A DNA stretch of 64,000 nt from GMQP-bins7 sp963776565 (GTDB lineage Bacteria > Actinomycetota > Thermoleophilia > Gaiellales > Gaiellaceae), in the NCBI GenBank assembly GCA_963776565.1, contig CAVZNF010000015.1, positions 434,001-498,000 on the forward strand, given 5' to 3'. The notes beneath the pieces were generated by a model that saw nothing but the letters and a program-made list of their open reading frames with translations, was not told where the DNA came from and made no database searches. Every line of letters begins with the position of its first letter. The first letter of the stretch is position 1. The translations under genes and the position numbers were made by a program. Of this stretch, positions 29,613 to 39,129 are shown in pieces.

Positions 29613-30279
29613 GAGGGCCTGGGCGGTCTCGGCGGCGACGGCGGCGTCGCGGCAGTACGCGTCCGCGCCGATCGCCTTGCCGAAGTCCTCGTTCAGCGGA
29701 GCGCCGCCGACGAGGACGATGTAGTCGTCGCGAATGCCCTTCTCCTTCAGCGTCTCGATGACGACCTTCATGTACGGCATCGTCGTCGTGAGGAGCGCCG
29801 ACATGCCGAGGATGTCGGGCTCGTGCTCCTCGAGCGCGGCGAGGTAGTTCTCGACCGGGTTGTTGATGCCGAGGTCGATGCACCTCGAAGCCGGCGCCCT
29901 CGAGCATCATCGCCACGAGGTTCTTGCCGATGTCGTGGATGTCGCCCTTGACGGTGCCGATCACGACCTTGCCGATCCGCTCGGCGCGCCGGTCTCGGCG
30001 AGCAGCGGGCGGAGGATCTCCATCCCGGCCTTCATCGCGTTCGCGGCGAGCAGCACCTCGGGCACGAAGAGGATGCCGTCGCGGAAGTCGATCCCGACGA
30101 TGCGCATGCCCTTCGACGAGCGCGTCGTTCAGCACCTTGTCGGGCGGCCAGTCCCGCTCGAGCAGGATCTCGGTCCCCTCGACGATCTCGTCGGCGAGCC
30201 CGTCGTAGAGGTCGTCGTGCATCTGCGCGACGAGCTCGGCGTCGGTCAGCGAGCGGAGATCGAGGTCGTCGTCTGGCAT
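29575..30279 (-). CDS. Corrinoid (B12-binding) methyl-carrier protein, MtbC/MttC-like
   Basis: About 230 residues. An N-terminal helical cap (SLTDAELVAQMHDDLYDGLA, VLNDALVEG) precedes a Rossmann B12 domain with VKGDIHDIGKNLVAMMLEGA, the DxHxxG motif whose His ligates cobalt, and GMSALLTTTMPYMK and VLVGGAPLNEDFGKAIGADA. It shuttles the methyl group from the MttB-family enzyme to the methyltransferase. ATG at 30279 is the first start of the operon, 9 bp after a perfect palindrome. Several breaks between 30120 and 29880, and another near the 3' end. Confidence 0.82.
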   Translation of the reverse strand: MPDDDLDLRSLTDAELVAQMHDDLYDGLADEIVEGTEILLERDWPPDKVLNDALVEGHAHRRDRLPRRHPLRARGAARRERDEGRDGDPPPAARRDRRAERIGKVVIGTVKGDIHDIGKNLVAMMLEGAGFEVHRPRHQQPGRELPRRARGARARHPRHVGAPHDDDAVHEGRHRDAEGEGHSRRLHRPRRRRSAERGLRQGDRRGRVLPRRRRRRRDRPGPRAWPAVQQLLRA

Positions 30280-30287
30280 GGTCAGTG

Positions 30288-30308
30288 CTGTTCCGTATCG
30301 CGGAACAG
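30288..30308. promoter_or_regulatory. Palindromic operator, IclR type
   Basis: CTGTTCCG-TATCG-CGGAACAG is a perfect 8-bp inverted repeat with a 5-bp spacer. TTCCG...CGGAA is the classic IclR-family operator shape. It lies 9 bp upstream of the corrinoid protein start and 35 bp upstream of the divergent IclR gene. A -10-like TATAGT at 30314-30319 and an AGGAG ribosome site at 30328-30332 serve the IclR gene. Confidence 0.7.
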
Positions 30309-30342
30309 TGCTGTATAGTGGAATTCTAGGAGATCGGCGACG

Positions 30343-31110
30343 ATGGTGCAATCGCTCGAGCGCGCATTTGCCATCCTCGACGAGGTGGCGCAGCGGCCAG
30401 CCGGGGTCACGGCGATCGCGGAGCGGGTGCGGCTCCGAAGTCGACGGTCGCGCGCCTGCTCGCGACGCTCGAGGACGTCGACGCGGTCGAGCGGTTCGAC
30501 GGGGCCCTCTGGCGAATCGGCCCGGGCGTCACGGCGCTCACGTCTGCCGTCGCGCCTGAGCGGAGCCTCATCTCGATCGCGCACCGTTCCTCGCCGACTC
30601 GTCGCGGAGCTCGGAGAGGACGCGGGACTCGGGCTCCCGACGGCAACGAGGTGATCTACGTCGATCAGGTCGAGGCCGACAACCCCGTCCAGGTGCGCGA
30701 TTGGACGGGAACACGGGCGCCGATGCATGCCGTGCCGTCCGGGCTCGTCCTCTCGCCGAGTGGCCCGAGGACGCGCTCGATGCCTACCTCGGCAACGAGC
30801 TCGTCGCGCTCACGCGTCGGACCGTCACCGACCCGGACCGGCTGCGAACGCGACTCGCCGAGGTGCGAAGGCCGGCTACGCCTGGGGGCTCGAGGAGTTC
30901 GCGGAGGGCATCGACTCGGTCGCCGCGCCGGTCCGCGACGCGCGCGGAAAGGCCGTGGCGGCGATCCACGTCCACGGCCCTGCGTACCGCTTCCCTCGCG
31001 GGCGACAGCCGGGTCGCGGGCGGGTCGTCGGCCGGGCGCGCGATGCGGCCGTCAGCGCCGTCCTGACTCAGTCGCGCGGCGATTGGGATCGTCTCCGCGC
31101 CAGGCCACGA
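30343..31110 (+). CDS. IclR-family transcriptional regulator
   Basis: About 255 residues. N-terminal winged helix (MVQSLERAFAILDEVAQRPA, GVTAIAERV, PKSTVARLLATLEDVDAVER) then an IclR effector domain (EVIYVDQVEA, PMHAVPSG, GYAWGLEEFAEGIDSVAAPV, AVAAIHVHGPAYRFP). Divergent from the corrinoid methyltransferase operon and very probably its regulator, with a methylated amine or betaine as a likely effector. At least four insertions disrupt it, so the 3' end is approximate. Its 3' end faces that of the Fe-S protein gene on the other strand. Confidence 0.78.
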
Positions 31111-31127
31111 GGAGATGCTCGGCCTCG

Positions 31128-33136
31128 CTACTCTCTGGGCCGGCGGCCGTGTGCCTCGCTCGAGGGCCTCGACGAGCAGCGTGGAGACGTCGGCGACGCG
31201 CAGCTCGCGGGCCGTCTGCCGCACGCCGTCGTCGAGCATGACCGTGCAGAAGGGCAGGCGACGGCGAGCGTCTCGGCGCCGGTGTCGGCCGCCTCGCGCG
31301 CGCGCTCCTCGTTGATCGGCGTGCCGCGCTCCTCCATCCACATGTGCGCGCCGCCGGCGCCGCAGCAGAACGTCCGCTTGCCGCTTCGCGCCATCTCGAG
31401 CGGCTGTCCCGATCGCCGCCACGAGCTCGCGCGGCGCCTCGAGCACGTCGTTGTGGCGCGCGAGGTAGCAGGAGTCGTGGTAGGTGATCGTCTCGCTCGC
31501 CCGCCGTCGGCGAGAGCTGCCCGTCGCGCACGAGCTCGGCGAGCAGCTCGGAGTGGTGCATCACCTCGTAGCGGCCGCCGAAGTCCGGGTACTCGTTCGC
31601 GAGCGTGTTGAAGCAGTGCGGGCAGCTCGCCACGATCTTCGTCACGCCGGCCTCGTTCAGCGTCTCGACGTTCTGCTCCGCGAAGCGCCTGGAAGACGTA
31701 CTCGTTGCCCGCCGCCGCGCCGGGTCGCCGGTGCACGACTCGCGCGGGCCGAGGATCGCGAAGTCCACGCCCGGCGGCGCTGCAGGAGCTTCGCCGTCGA
31801 ATCGGCCGCCGTCCGCGCGCGCTCGTCGAACGACGCGGCGCAGCCGACCCAGTAGAGGACCTCCGGCGCCGGGTCGCCCGGCTCGAGCACGCGCACGCCG
31901 AGCCCCTCGGCCCACGCCGCGCGCTCCGTCTGCGGCTTGCCCCACGGGTTCGACGCCGCGCTCGACGTCGCGCAGCATCGTCTCGGCCTCGGTCGGGAAG
32001 CCGCGACTCGACCATCACGAGGTGCCGGCGCAGGTCGACGATGTGGTCGACGTGCTCGATCGAGACCGGGCACTCGTGGACGCAGGCGCCGCAGGTCACG
32101 CAGTCCCAGACGACCTCGTCGGTGACGGCGTTCGGGACCAGCGGCGCTGAGCGTCTCCGCCGGCGAGCGCCGTCGGGCCCTCCGCGAAGAGCTGGTCGCG
32201 CATGCCCATGATCAGGAGCTTCGGCGAGAGCGCCTTGCCGGTCGCGTACGCCGGGCAGACGTCCTGGCAGCGCCCGCACTCGGTGCACGACATCGCGTCG
32301 AGCATCTGCTTCCAGGTGAGGTCGGCGACCGTCCCGGCGCCGAAGCGGAGTCGCTCCTCGTCCGTCGGCCGTCGAAGTCGAGCGGCTCCAGCCGCCCGCG
32401 CGCGCGCGTGCGCCCGAAGAACACGTTGATCGCCGCGGTCGCGATGTGGAGGTGCTTCGAGTGCGGGAGGTAGGCGAGGAAGCCAGGATGATCAGCACGT
32501 GCGCCCACACGAAGACGCGCTCGAGCACCTCGGTCGTCGTGCCGTCGCCGAAGAGGTCCGAGAGCGCGTTCGAAACCGGCGACGAGCTCGCCGGCCACGC
32601 GTTCAGGTCGAGCGCGATCAGCGACGCGTGCCAGAGGAGCAGCGTCGTGACGATGCCCGCGATCAGCGCGAGGATCAGGTCGGCCTCGCCGAGGTGGCTG
32701 CCCTCGAAGCGGCGCGGGCGCTGGACCTTGCGGATGCAGAGCGCCGTCGCGACGCCGACGAGCACGAGCACCGCGAAGACGTCGACGAGGAGCGCGTACC
32801 AGCCCTGGTGCTCGAGCCAGCCGAGCGGCGATCCGGAGGCGAGCGGCGTCGCGGTCGAGGATCGCCGCGATCGCCATGAAGATCGTCGGGAACAGGACGA
32901 GGAAGCCCCAGAAGATGAACGCGTGGATCAGGCCCGGCACGAGCCGCTGCAGCAGCTTGCGCTGGCCGAGCACGATCACCGCCTCGTTGCGCACCCGGGC
33001 GGGCACGTCTCGGACGTGCGATCCGCCGGCTTGCCCAGCCGGACGAGCCGCGAGAGCAGCCGGGCCCGGCGCGCGAACAGCGCGCGACCGCGATCGCGAC
33101 GCGAGCGCGACCGCGAGGGCGACGCTCGCGGCGAGC
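31128..33136 (-). CDS. Membrane Fe-S oxidoreductase linked to ETF (DgcB-like)
   Basis: About 665 residues. N-terminal membrane helices include GLIHAFIFWGFLVLFPTIFM, AVLVLVGVATALCI, LILALIAGIVTTLLLWHASL and VFVWAHVLIILA. Two 4Fe-4S motifs follow (CTECGRCQDVCPAYATGK; CVTCGACVHECPVSIE), then two CCG-type cysteine-rich domains (CPHCFNTLANEYPDFGG; CCGAGGAHMWMEE). It is encoded after etfA and fits an enzyme that passes electrons from ETF to the membrane quinone pool, like DgcB in dimethylglycine catabolism. No clear start codon is visible (possibly an altered base near 33136). Many insertions; the 3' end is approximate. Confidence 0.78.
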
Positions 33137-34061
33137 TCAGCGCTGGCCTGCCGCCTTCCGCAGCTCGGCGCGTGATCGCCGGGACGATCTCGGTCAGGTC
33201 GCCGATCACCGCGTAGTCGGCGCTCGCGAGGATCGGCGCCTCGGGGTCGGAGTTGATCGCGAGGATCTTCTTCGCGCCCTTGCAGCCGGCCATGTGCTGC
33301 GTCGCGCCGCTGATGCCGCACGCGATGTAGAGGTCGGGCGCGATCTTCGTGCCGGTCTGCCCGACCTGATCGGTGTGCGGGCGCCAGCCGGCCCTGGTCA
33401 CGACGCGCGAGCAGCCGACGGCGGCGCCGAGCAGTCCGGCGAGCTCCTCGATGATCCCGAAGCCCTCGGGCGAGCCGACGCCGCGGCCGCCGCTGACGAC
33501 GACCTTGGCGTCGGCGAGCGAGATGCCGCCGCTGGACGCTCCGACGTGCTCGGCGACTGCACGACCAGGTCGGCGTCGTCGAGCGCGGGCGTGAAGGCTC
33601 GACCGTCGCGCGTGTCCGCCGCCGCCGCCTCGGCCGCGACGGCGTGCGGCGCCACCGTCAGAGCCGGCGCGCCGTGCATCCGCGCCTCCTCGAGCAGGCT
33701 GCCGCCCCAGCGGACGCGCGTCACCGCACCGGATCGCCCGGCGTCGGCGCGATGCAGTTGGCCGCAAACGGCAGGTCGCGTCATGCCGCCACGTGCGCGA
33801 GCACCTCGTTGCCGCGTCGGTGCCGGCGGCGACGACCGCCGGGGCGGCGAGTGCGCCGCAGCTCGTCGAGCGCCCGGCGGCGCGCCGGCGCGTAGCGCGG
33901 AGAAGGCCTCGTCCTCCGCGACGTGCAGCGTCTCGACGCGGCCGACGGACGGCTCCGTCGCCGAGCAGAGCGCGTCGCACGGCTCGCCGAGCTCGCGCGC
34001 GAAAGCGAGCGCCTGCTGCGTGAGCGTCGCCCGGCTCCTCGACGAAGACCAGAACGCATCA
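33137..34061 (-). CDS. etfA: Electron transfer flavoprotein alpha subunit
   Basis: About 305 residues. The FAD-binding half is well preserved: VVVSGGRGVGSPEGFGIIEE, LLGAAVGCSRVVTRAGW, VGQTGTKIAPDLYIACGISG, QHMAGCKGAKKILAIN, ADYAVIGDLTEIVPAI. The N-terminal LVFVEEPG is split by an insertion just after the ATG. It carries electrons from the adjacent dehydrogenase. The start overlaps the etfB stop. Breaks near 34050, 33880, 33540 and 33165. Confidence 0.85.
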
Positions 34062-34818
34062 TGCGACCCCGATCCGCTGCATCACCTCGACGACCGCGGG
34101 CGCCGCCTCGGGGCCCTGGCCGAGGATCTCGGCCTGCTTGCCCTGCCCGCCGGCACCACGAGGCGCAGCTTCTCGAGCCGCGGCTCGGGCGCGTCGGCGA
34201 GCTCGCTCGACCGGCTTCCGCTGCGCGCGCAGCTTCGCCGGCACCGACGGGTAGCGCGGCAGGTTGAGGCCCTCGAGCACCGTGACCACGGCGGGCAGCG
34301 GCAGGTCGTAGACGTCGCGGCCGCCGGCCGACCTCCTGCTCGCAGCGCACGCGTCGCGCCCTCGACGGCGACGCCCTTCAGGCCGGTGGCGACCGGCCGG
34401 CCGAGCGCGTGCGCGACGCGGATGCCGACCTGGAAGCCGCCCGAGTCGGCCGACTCGTTGCCGAAGAAGATCAGGTCGAAGGCCGTTCCGCCTCGTCCGC
34501 CCGGATCGCGTCGACGATCGCCGCCGCGGTCGCCTGCGGGTCCCACTCCTCGCCGTCGGTCTCGAGCAGGATCCCGCGGTCGGCGCCGATCGCCAGCGCG
34601 TCGCGGATCTGCTCCTCGGCCTCGGGCGGGCCGAGCGTGAGCACGACCGACTCGCCGCCGTGCGCCTCGACGAGCCGCACCGCCTCCTCCACGCCGCACT
34701 CCTCGTGCGGGCTGATCGTGAAGCCGAGGTGGCGCGTCTCGATCGCCTGCTCGTCGGCGGTCAGCACGATCTTGCCGCCGGTCAGCGGCACGCGCTTGAC
34801 GCAGACGAGGATCCTCAC
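34059..34818 (-). CDS. etfB: Electron transfer flavoprotein beta subunit
   Basis: About 250 residues: VRILVCVKRVP, FTISPHEECGVEEAVRLVE, VVLTLGPPEAEEQIRDALAI, GADRGILLETD, FDLIFFGNESADSGGFQVG, LPRYPSVPAKLRAQRKPVE and the closing VVEVMQRIGVA. Partner of etfA. GTG start overlaps the dehydrogenase stop (GTGA) and the stop overlaps the etfA start. Breaks near 34485, 34325, 34210 and 34155. Confidence 0.85.
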
Positions 34819-37339
34819 GAGCGGATCCGCTCGTTGTCGGGGTCGAACAGCGGCGTCGAGCCGGCGACCGCGACGGTCACCGGGAACCGCTCGCCCATGT
34901 ACTCGACCGCGAGCTCGCTCCCGCTCGACGCGTGCTCGGGCGGCAGGTACGCCATGAGCACGTGCTTGCCGACCGACGGCGCCGCGCCCGCGCTCGTCAC
35001 GAACGAGCGGCGGCCCTTCGCGTCGGTGAGCGGCGCGCCGTCGCGCGTCAGGATCGGCTCGCCGCCGAGCATGTAGCGCTTCGCGCCGCGCGCCGCCGTG
35101 TGGTCGTCGACGGTGAGCGTGCACAGGATCGCCGCCGGGTCGTCGTCGCGGTGGCGGACGTGCGCCTCCTTGCCGACGAAGTCCTGCTCCTTGACCTTGC
35201 CCCAGGCCATGTCCGCCTCGACGACGTGTACTCGCTGTCGAGCTCGAAGCCGAACGCGCGGTAGCACTTCTCGAGCCGGCCGGTGGTGCCGTAGACGCCG
35301 ATGCCGACGGGGACGACGCCGTGCGGCTCGCCGGCCTCCCAGACCATGTCCCACAGCTGCGCGCCCTGCTCGATCGGCACGTACAGCTCCCAGCCGAGGT
35401 CGCCGACGTAGGAGATGCGCGACGCGAGCACGCGCAGCGGGCCGATCTCGATCGTCCGGCAGGTGGCGAACGGGAAGCCCTCGTGCGAGACGTCGTCGCT
35501 CGTCAGCGCGGCGAGGATGTCGCGCGCGCGCGGACCCCAGAGGCCGAGCGTGGTCCAGCCGACGTGAGGTCGGTGAGCTGCGCCGTGCCGTCCGCCGGCA
35601 GGTGGTCGGCGAACCACTTGAGGTCGGCCATGCCGTGCGCGCCGCCGGTGACGACGCGGAAGTGCTCGTCGCCGAGCCGCATGATGGTGAGGTCGGACTT
35701 GAAGCCGCCGCTCGGCGTGAGCAACGGCGTGTAGACGACGCGACCGATCGGCGACGTCCATCTGGCGCATCGACACGCGCTGCACGGCGTCGAGCGCGCC
35801 GGGCCCGGACATGTCGAAGATCGCGAACGCGGTGAGGTCGAAGATCGCCCGCGCGGTCGCGCATCGCGAGGTGCTCGGCGTTGATGATCGGCGACCACCA
35901 GCGCGCGTCCCACTCGGCCTCGCGCCGCCCGAGCGACGCCGTACTCCTCGAGCAGCGGCGCGTTCGACTCGTACCAGTGCGGGCGCTCCCAGCCGGCGGC
36001 CTCGAAGAAGACGGCGCCGAGCTCCTTCTCGCGCTCGTGGAAGGGCGAGAGCCGGACGTCGCGGTTCGAGGCCCACTGCTCGAGCGGGTGGACGATCCCG
36101 TAGGTCTTGTTGAAGCCCTCGGCCGTGCGCGCCTTCACGTGCGCGGACGTCTTCTGGTGCTCGTAGAAGCGCGCGACGTCCGAGGAGTGGAGGTCGATCT
36201 CCGACTCGCCGTGGACCATCCACTCGGCGAGCGCTCGGCCGACGCCGGGCCCCTCCTTGACCCAGACCGCGGCCGCCGACCACAGGCCCTTCACCTCGGG
36301 CGATCTCGCCGAGGATCGGCATGCCGTCGGGCGTGAGCGAGAGCAGGCCGTTGATCGCGTACTTGATGCCGACGGACTCGTCGCCGACGATCTCCGGCAT
36401 CAGCTCGAGCGCCTGCTCCATCTGCGAGCGTGAAGTCCTCCTGGGTGAACGGGAACTCGGTCGGCGAGAGCGCGGCCTCCTCGACCGAGGGGAGGTCCTC
36501 GGGGTCGTGCAGGATCGGCGCGGTGCGCGTACGAGCCGATCTCGAGGCCGGTGCCGTCCTGGCGCTCGTACATGTTCGTGTCCATGTCGCGGACGATCGG
36601 GTACTCGATGTCGCCCTTCGTGCCGGCGAACCGTGGCATCGGGCCGATGTCGATCATCTGGTGCACAGCCGGCGTCAGCGGGATCGACGCGCCCGCCATC
36701 CGCGCGAGCTTCGGGCTCCAGACGCCGCAGGCGATGACGACGATGTCGGTCTCGATGTCGCCGCCGGTCGTGCGCACGCGCGCGCACGCGGCCGTGCTCG
36801 ACGTCGATGCCGAGCACCTCGGTGTTCGCGAGCACCGTGAGCGCGCCCGACTGCTGCCCGCGCTCGCGCATGATCGTGCCGGCGCGCAGCGAGTCGACGA
36901 CGCCGACGGACGGGCGTGTAGAAGCCGCCGAGGATCACGCTCTCGTCGATGAACGGGACGAGCTCCTTCACCTCGGCCGGCGTCACGAGCGAGACGGGCT
37001 CGATCCCCCACGCCTTGGCCGACGCCATGCGCCGCGCGCAGCTCCTCCATCCGCTCCTCGGTCCGCGCGACCTCGATGCCGCCGGACTCGGTGAAGACGC
37101 CCATCTCCTCGTACTGGCGCACGCTCTCGAGCGTCAGCTGCGTCATCTCCTTCGAGTGGTCGACCGGGAAGATGAAGTTCGACGCGTGGCCGGTCGAGCC
37201 GCCCGGGTTGGGGAGCGGGCCCTTGTCGAGCAGGACGAGGTCCGTCCAGCCGAGTCGGGCGAGGTGGTAGGCGACGCGAGTTGCCGACGATCCCGCAGCC
37301 GATGACGACGGCGCGGGCCCGGCTGGGGAAGGTGCTCAT
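34815..37339 (-). CDS. FAD-dependent dimethylglycine/sarcosine dehydrogenase-like protein with GcvT domain
   Basis: About 830 residues. An N-terminal DAO-type FAD domain (ARAVVIGCGIVGN, then GGSTGHASNFIFPVDHSKEM, whose His matches the family's flavin-linked His; SLVTPAEVKELVPFIDES) is followed by a C-terminal GcvT/aminomethyltransferase domain (FDMSGPGALDAVQRVSMRQM, SYVGDLGWELYVPIEQGAQL, GVYGTTGRLEKCYRAFGFEL). Members oxidatively demethylate dimethylglycine or sarcosine, pass the C1 unit to THF and send electrons to ETF, here encoded downstream. Start ATG overlaps the GntR stop (ATGA). About ten insertions. Dimethylglycine is the likeliest substrate given the betaine genes. Confidence 0.8.
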
Positions 37340-38068
37340 TCAGTGCGCTCCTGCTGATATATGAGTTCGCGGATCGGAAATATATGAGACTCAGAGGACG
37401 CGGCGGATCGCGTCTCTCGAAGCCCGTCGACGTGCGGCGCATCGCCTGCCTCGGCCGGTCGCCGTCGACCGTCGCGGATCGCCAAGAGCAGCTCGCGGTG
37501 CTCGCGGATCGCGTCCTCGAGCCGGGCGACCCGGTCGAGCGCGAGGAACCAGATGCGAAGCGTGAGGACGTAGTACTCGTTCAGCGTCTCCGCGAGGAAC
37601 GGGTTGTGCGTGCAGCCGTAGACGTGGCGGTGGATCCGCTGGTCGAGGTCGATGAGCGCCCGCTCGTCGGGCTCGTCGCGCGACGTGCTCGAGCTCTTCG
37701 AGGAGGTGGTCGAGCGCCGCGCGGTCGGCTTCGTCGCGCGCTCGGCGGCGAGCCGCGCGGCCCTCGGCTCGAGCGTGCTGCCGGACCTCCGAGAGCCCTG
37801 CGAGGTCCCGCACGTCGACGCTCGAGACGAACATGCCGCGCCGCGGGTACACCTCGACGAGCCGCTCGCGCGCAAGCGCGCGCAGCGCCTCGCGCACGGG
37901 CGTCCGTCCGAGCTCGAGCCGCTCCATCAGCTCGCGCTCGCTGACGAGCGACCCGGGCGGCGAGCTCGAGGGTGACGATCAGCTCGCGGATGCGGTAGTA
38001 GGCCTGGTCCGAGAGCGACCGCGCATCCGCCGCCTCGGGCTGGTGGATGGAGAGCGCGGAGTGCTCAT
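37336..38068 (-). CDS. GntR-family regulator (FadR/FCD subfamily)
   Basis: About 240 residues. N-terminal winged helix (SLSDQAYYRIRELIVTLE, SERELMERLELGRTPVREAL, RALARERLVEVYPRRGMFVS) and a C-terminal FCD all-helical domain (DEPDERALIDLDQRIHRHVY, NEYYVLTLRIWFLALDR, EDAIREHRELLLAIRDG) with metal-binding His. Encoded between the betaine transporter and the dimethylglycine dehydrogenase genes, so it probably controls both. The ATG at 38068 is the first good start. Five or so insertions. Confidence 0.78.
37355..37364. promoter_or_regulatory. Possible second GntR operator within the end of the GntR gene
   Basis: TGATATATGA lies 15 bp upstream of the dehydrogenase start and differs by one base from the perfect palindrome TGATATATCA in front of the transporter genes. 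A related AATATATGAG follows at about 37380. It is inside coding sequence, so codon content could explain it. Confidence 0.35.
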
Positions 38069-38123
38069 GCTGGCGCGATCGAGCGGGCGGCGGGACGGTG
38101 ACGCCCCCGCCACGCAGCTCGGC

Positions 38124-39094
38124 TCACTTCGAGCCAGGCGTTGACCTTGGCCTTGTTCTTTGCCACCCACATCGCGGCGGCCTTGTCCTTGTCCATGTGC
38201 TTCCCGGCGATGATGTTCGCGACGAAGTTCTGGTCCGCGGACGTCCAGCTTGAACTTCCTGATCACCTTGAGCGCCGGCGATCCGCTCTTCGCGAACTTG
38301 CTCGTGACGAGCTTGTCGAGACCGTACGACGGGTACTCGCAGGCGTGCTGTCGCCATCGATCTTCTCGTCGTCCAGGCAGCCCTTGAACCGCTTCGGCAG
38401 CTGGATGCGGTAAGGTTGTAGACCGCATTCAGGTACTGCGGGTCGTACCAGTAGAAGATCACCGGCTTGTGCTGCTTGTAGAGCTGGTCCAGCGCGCGAC
38501 CTGCGCCGGCTCCGCGCCCGAGACGACATGCTTCAGGTCGAGGCCGAGCTCCTTGATGAGCGCGCGGTCCTTCTGGACGTACGAAGGGTCGCCGCCGAGG
38601 AACGTCCCCGCGTTGGGCGACGACTCGGCGGTCTTGAACACGCTCTCCTTGCCCTTAGCCCCTTCCACGTCTTGAACATCGGGTACTGCTTGAGCAGGTA
38701 GCGCGGGATGTACCAGCCGATCACGCCGGTGATCCCGTTGGGGCCGACGGGAACGACGCATGGCTCGTCAGGTACTTCTTGTTCGACGGGACGAGCGTGT
38801 TGTCCCAGTCCTCGAGCACGACGTCGATCTTGCCGTCGGCCATTGCCTGGAAGCTCGGCTGGTTCTCGGTGATGTTCGTCACCTTGACCTAGCACTTGAG
38901 CTTCTTCTCGAGCACGTTCTTGACGACGTAGACGTTCGCCGTCGAGCCGACCCACGAGTTCTCGTTCAGGGTCACCGTGCCGCACGCCGCCGCCGCGCGC
39001 CGCCGGCCGAAGCCATGCGACGCGACCAGCGCCGCCGCGCGGCGGCGGCCGAACGCGACGAGGCCGATCCCCTGCCCCGCTGACGATTCGACAT
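38124..39094 (-). CDS. Glycine betaine/proline-type ABC transporter substrate-binding protein (OpuAC-like)
   Basis: About 320 residues. The OpuAC/ProX pattern is clear: VTLNENSWVGSTANVYVVKN, VKVTNITENQPSFQAMADGK, IDVVLEDWDN, GITGVIGWYIPRYLLKQYP, YWYDPQYLNAVYNL and a closing NIIAGKHMDKDKAAAMWVAK. The N-terminal signal region is frame-disrupted. An in-frame TAG at 38891-38889 separates KKLKC from VKVTNI in the same frame; I regard it as a probable base error. It binds betaine-like osmolytes outside the cell for the transporter encoded upstream. Confidence 0.78.
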
Positions 39095-39129
39095 CCGACC
39101 CTCCTTGTCGTCTGACTTTCCTTGGACTC

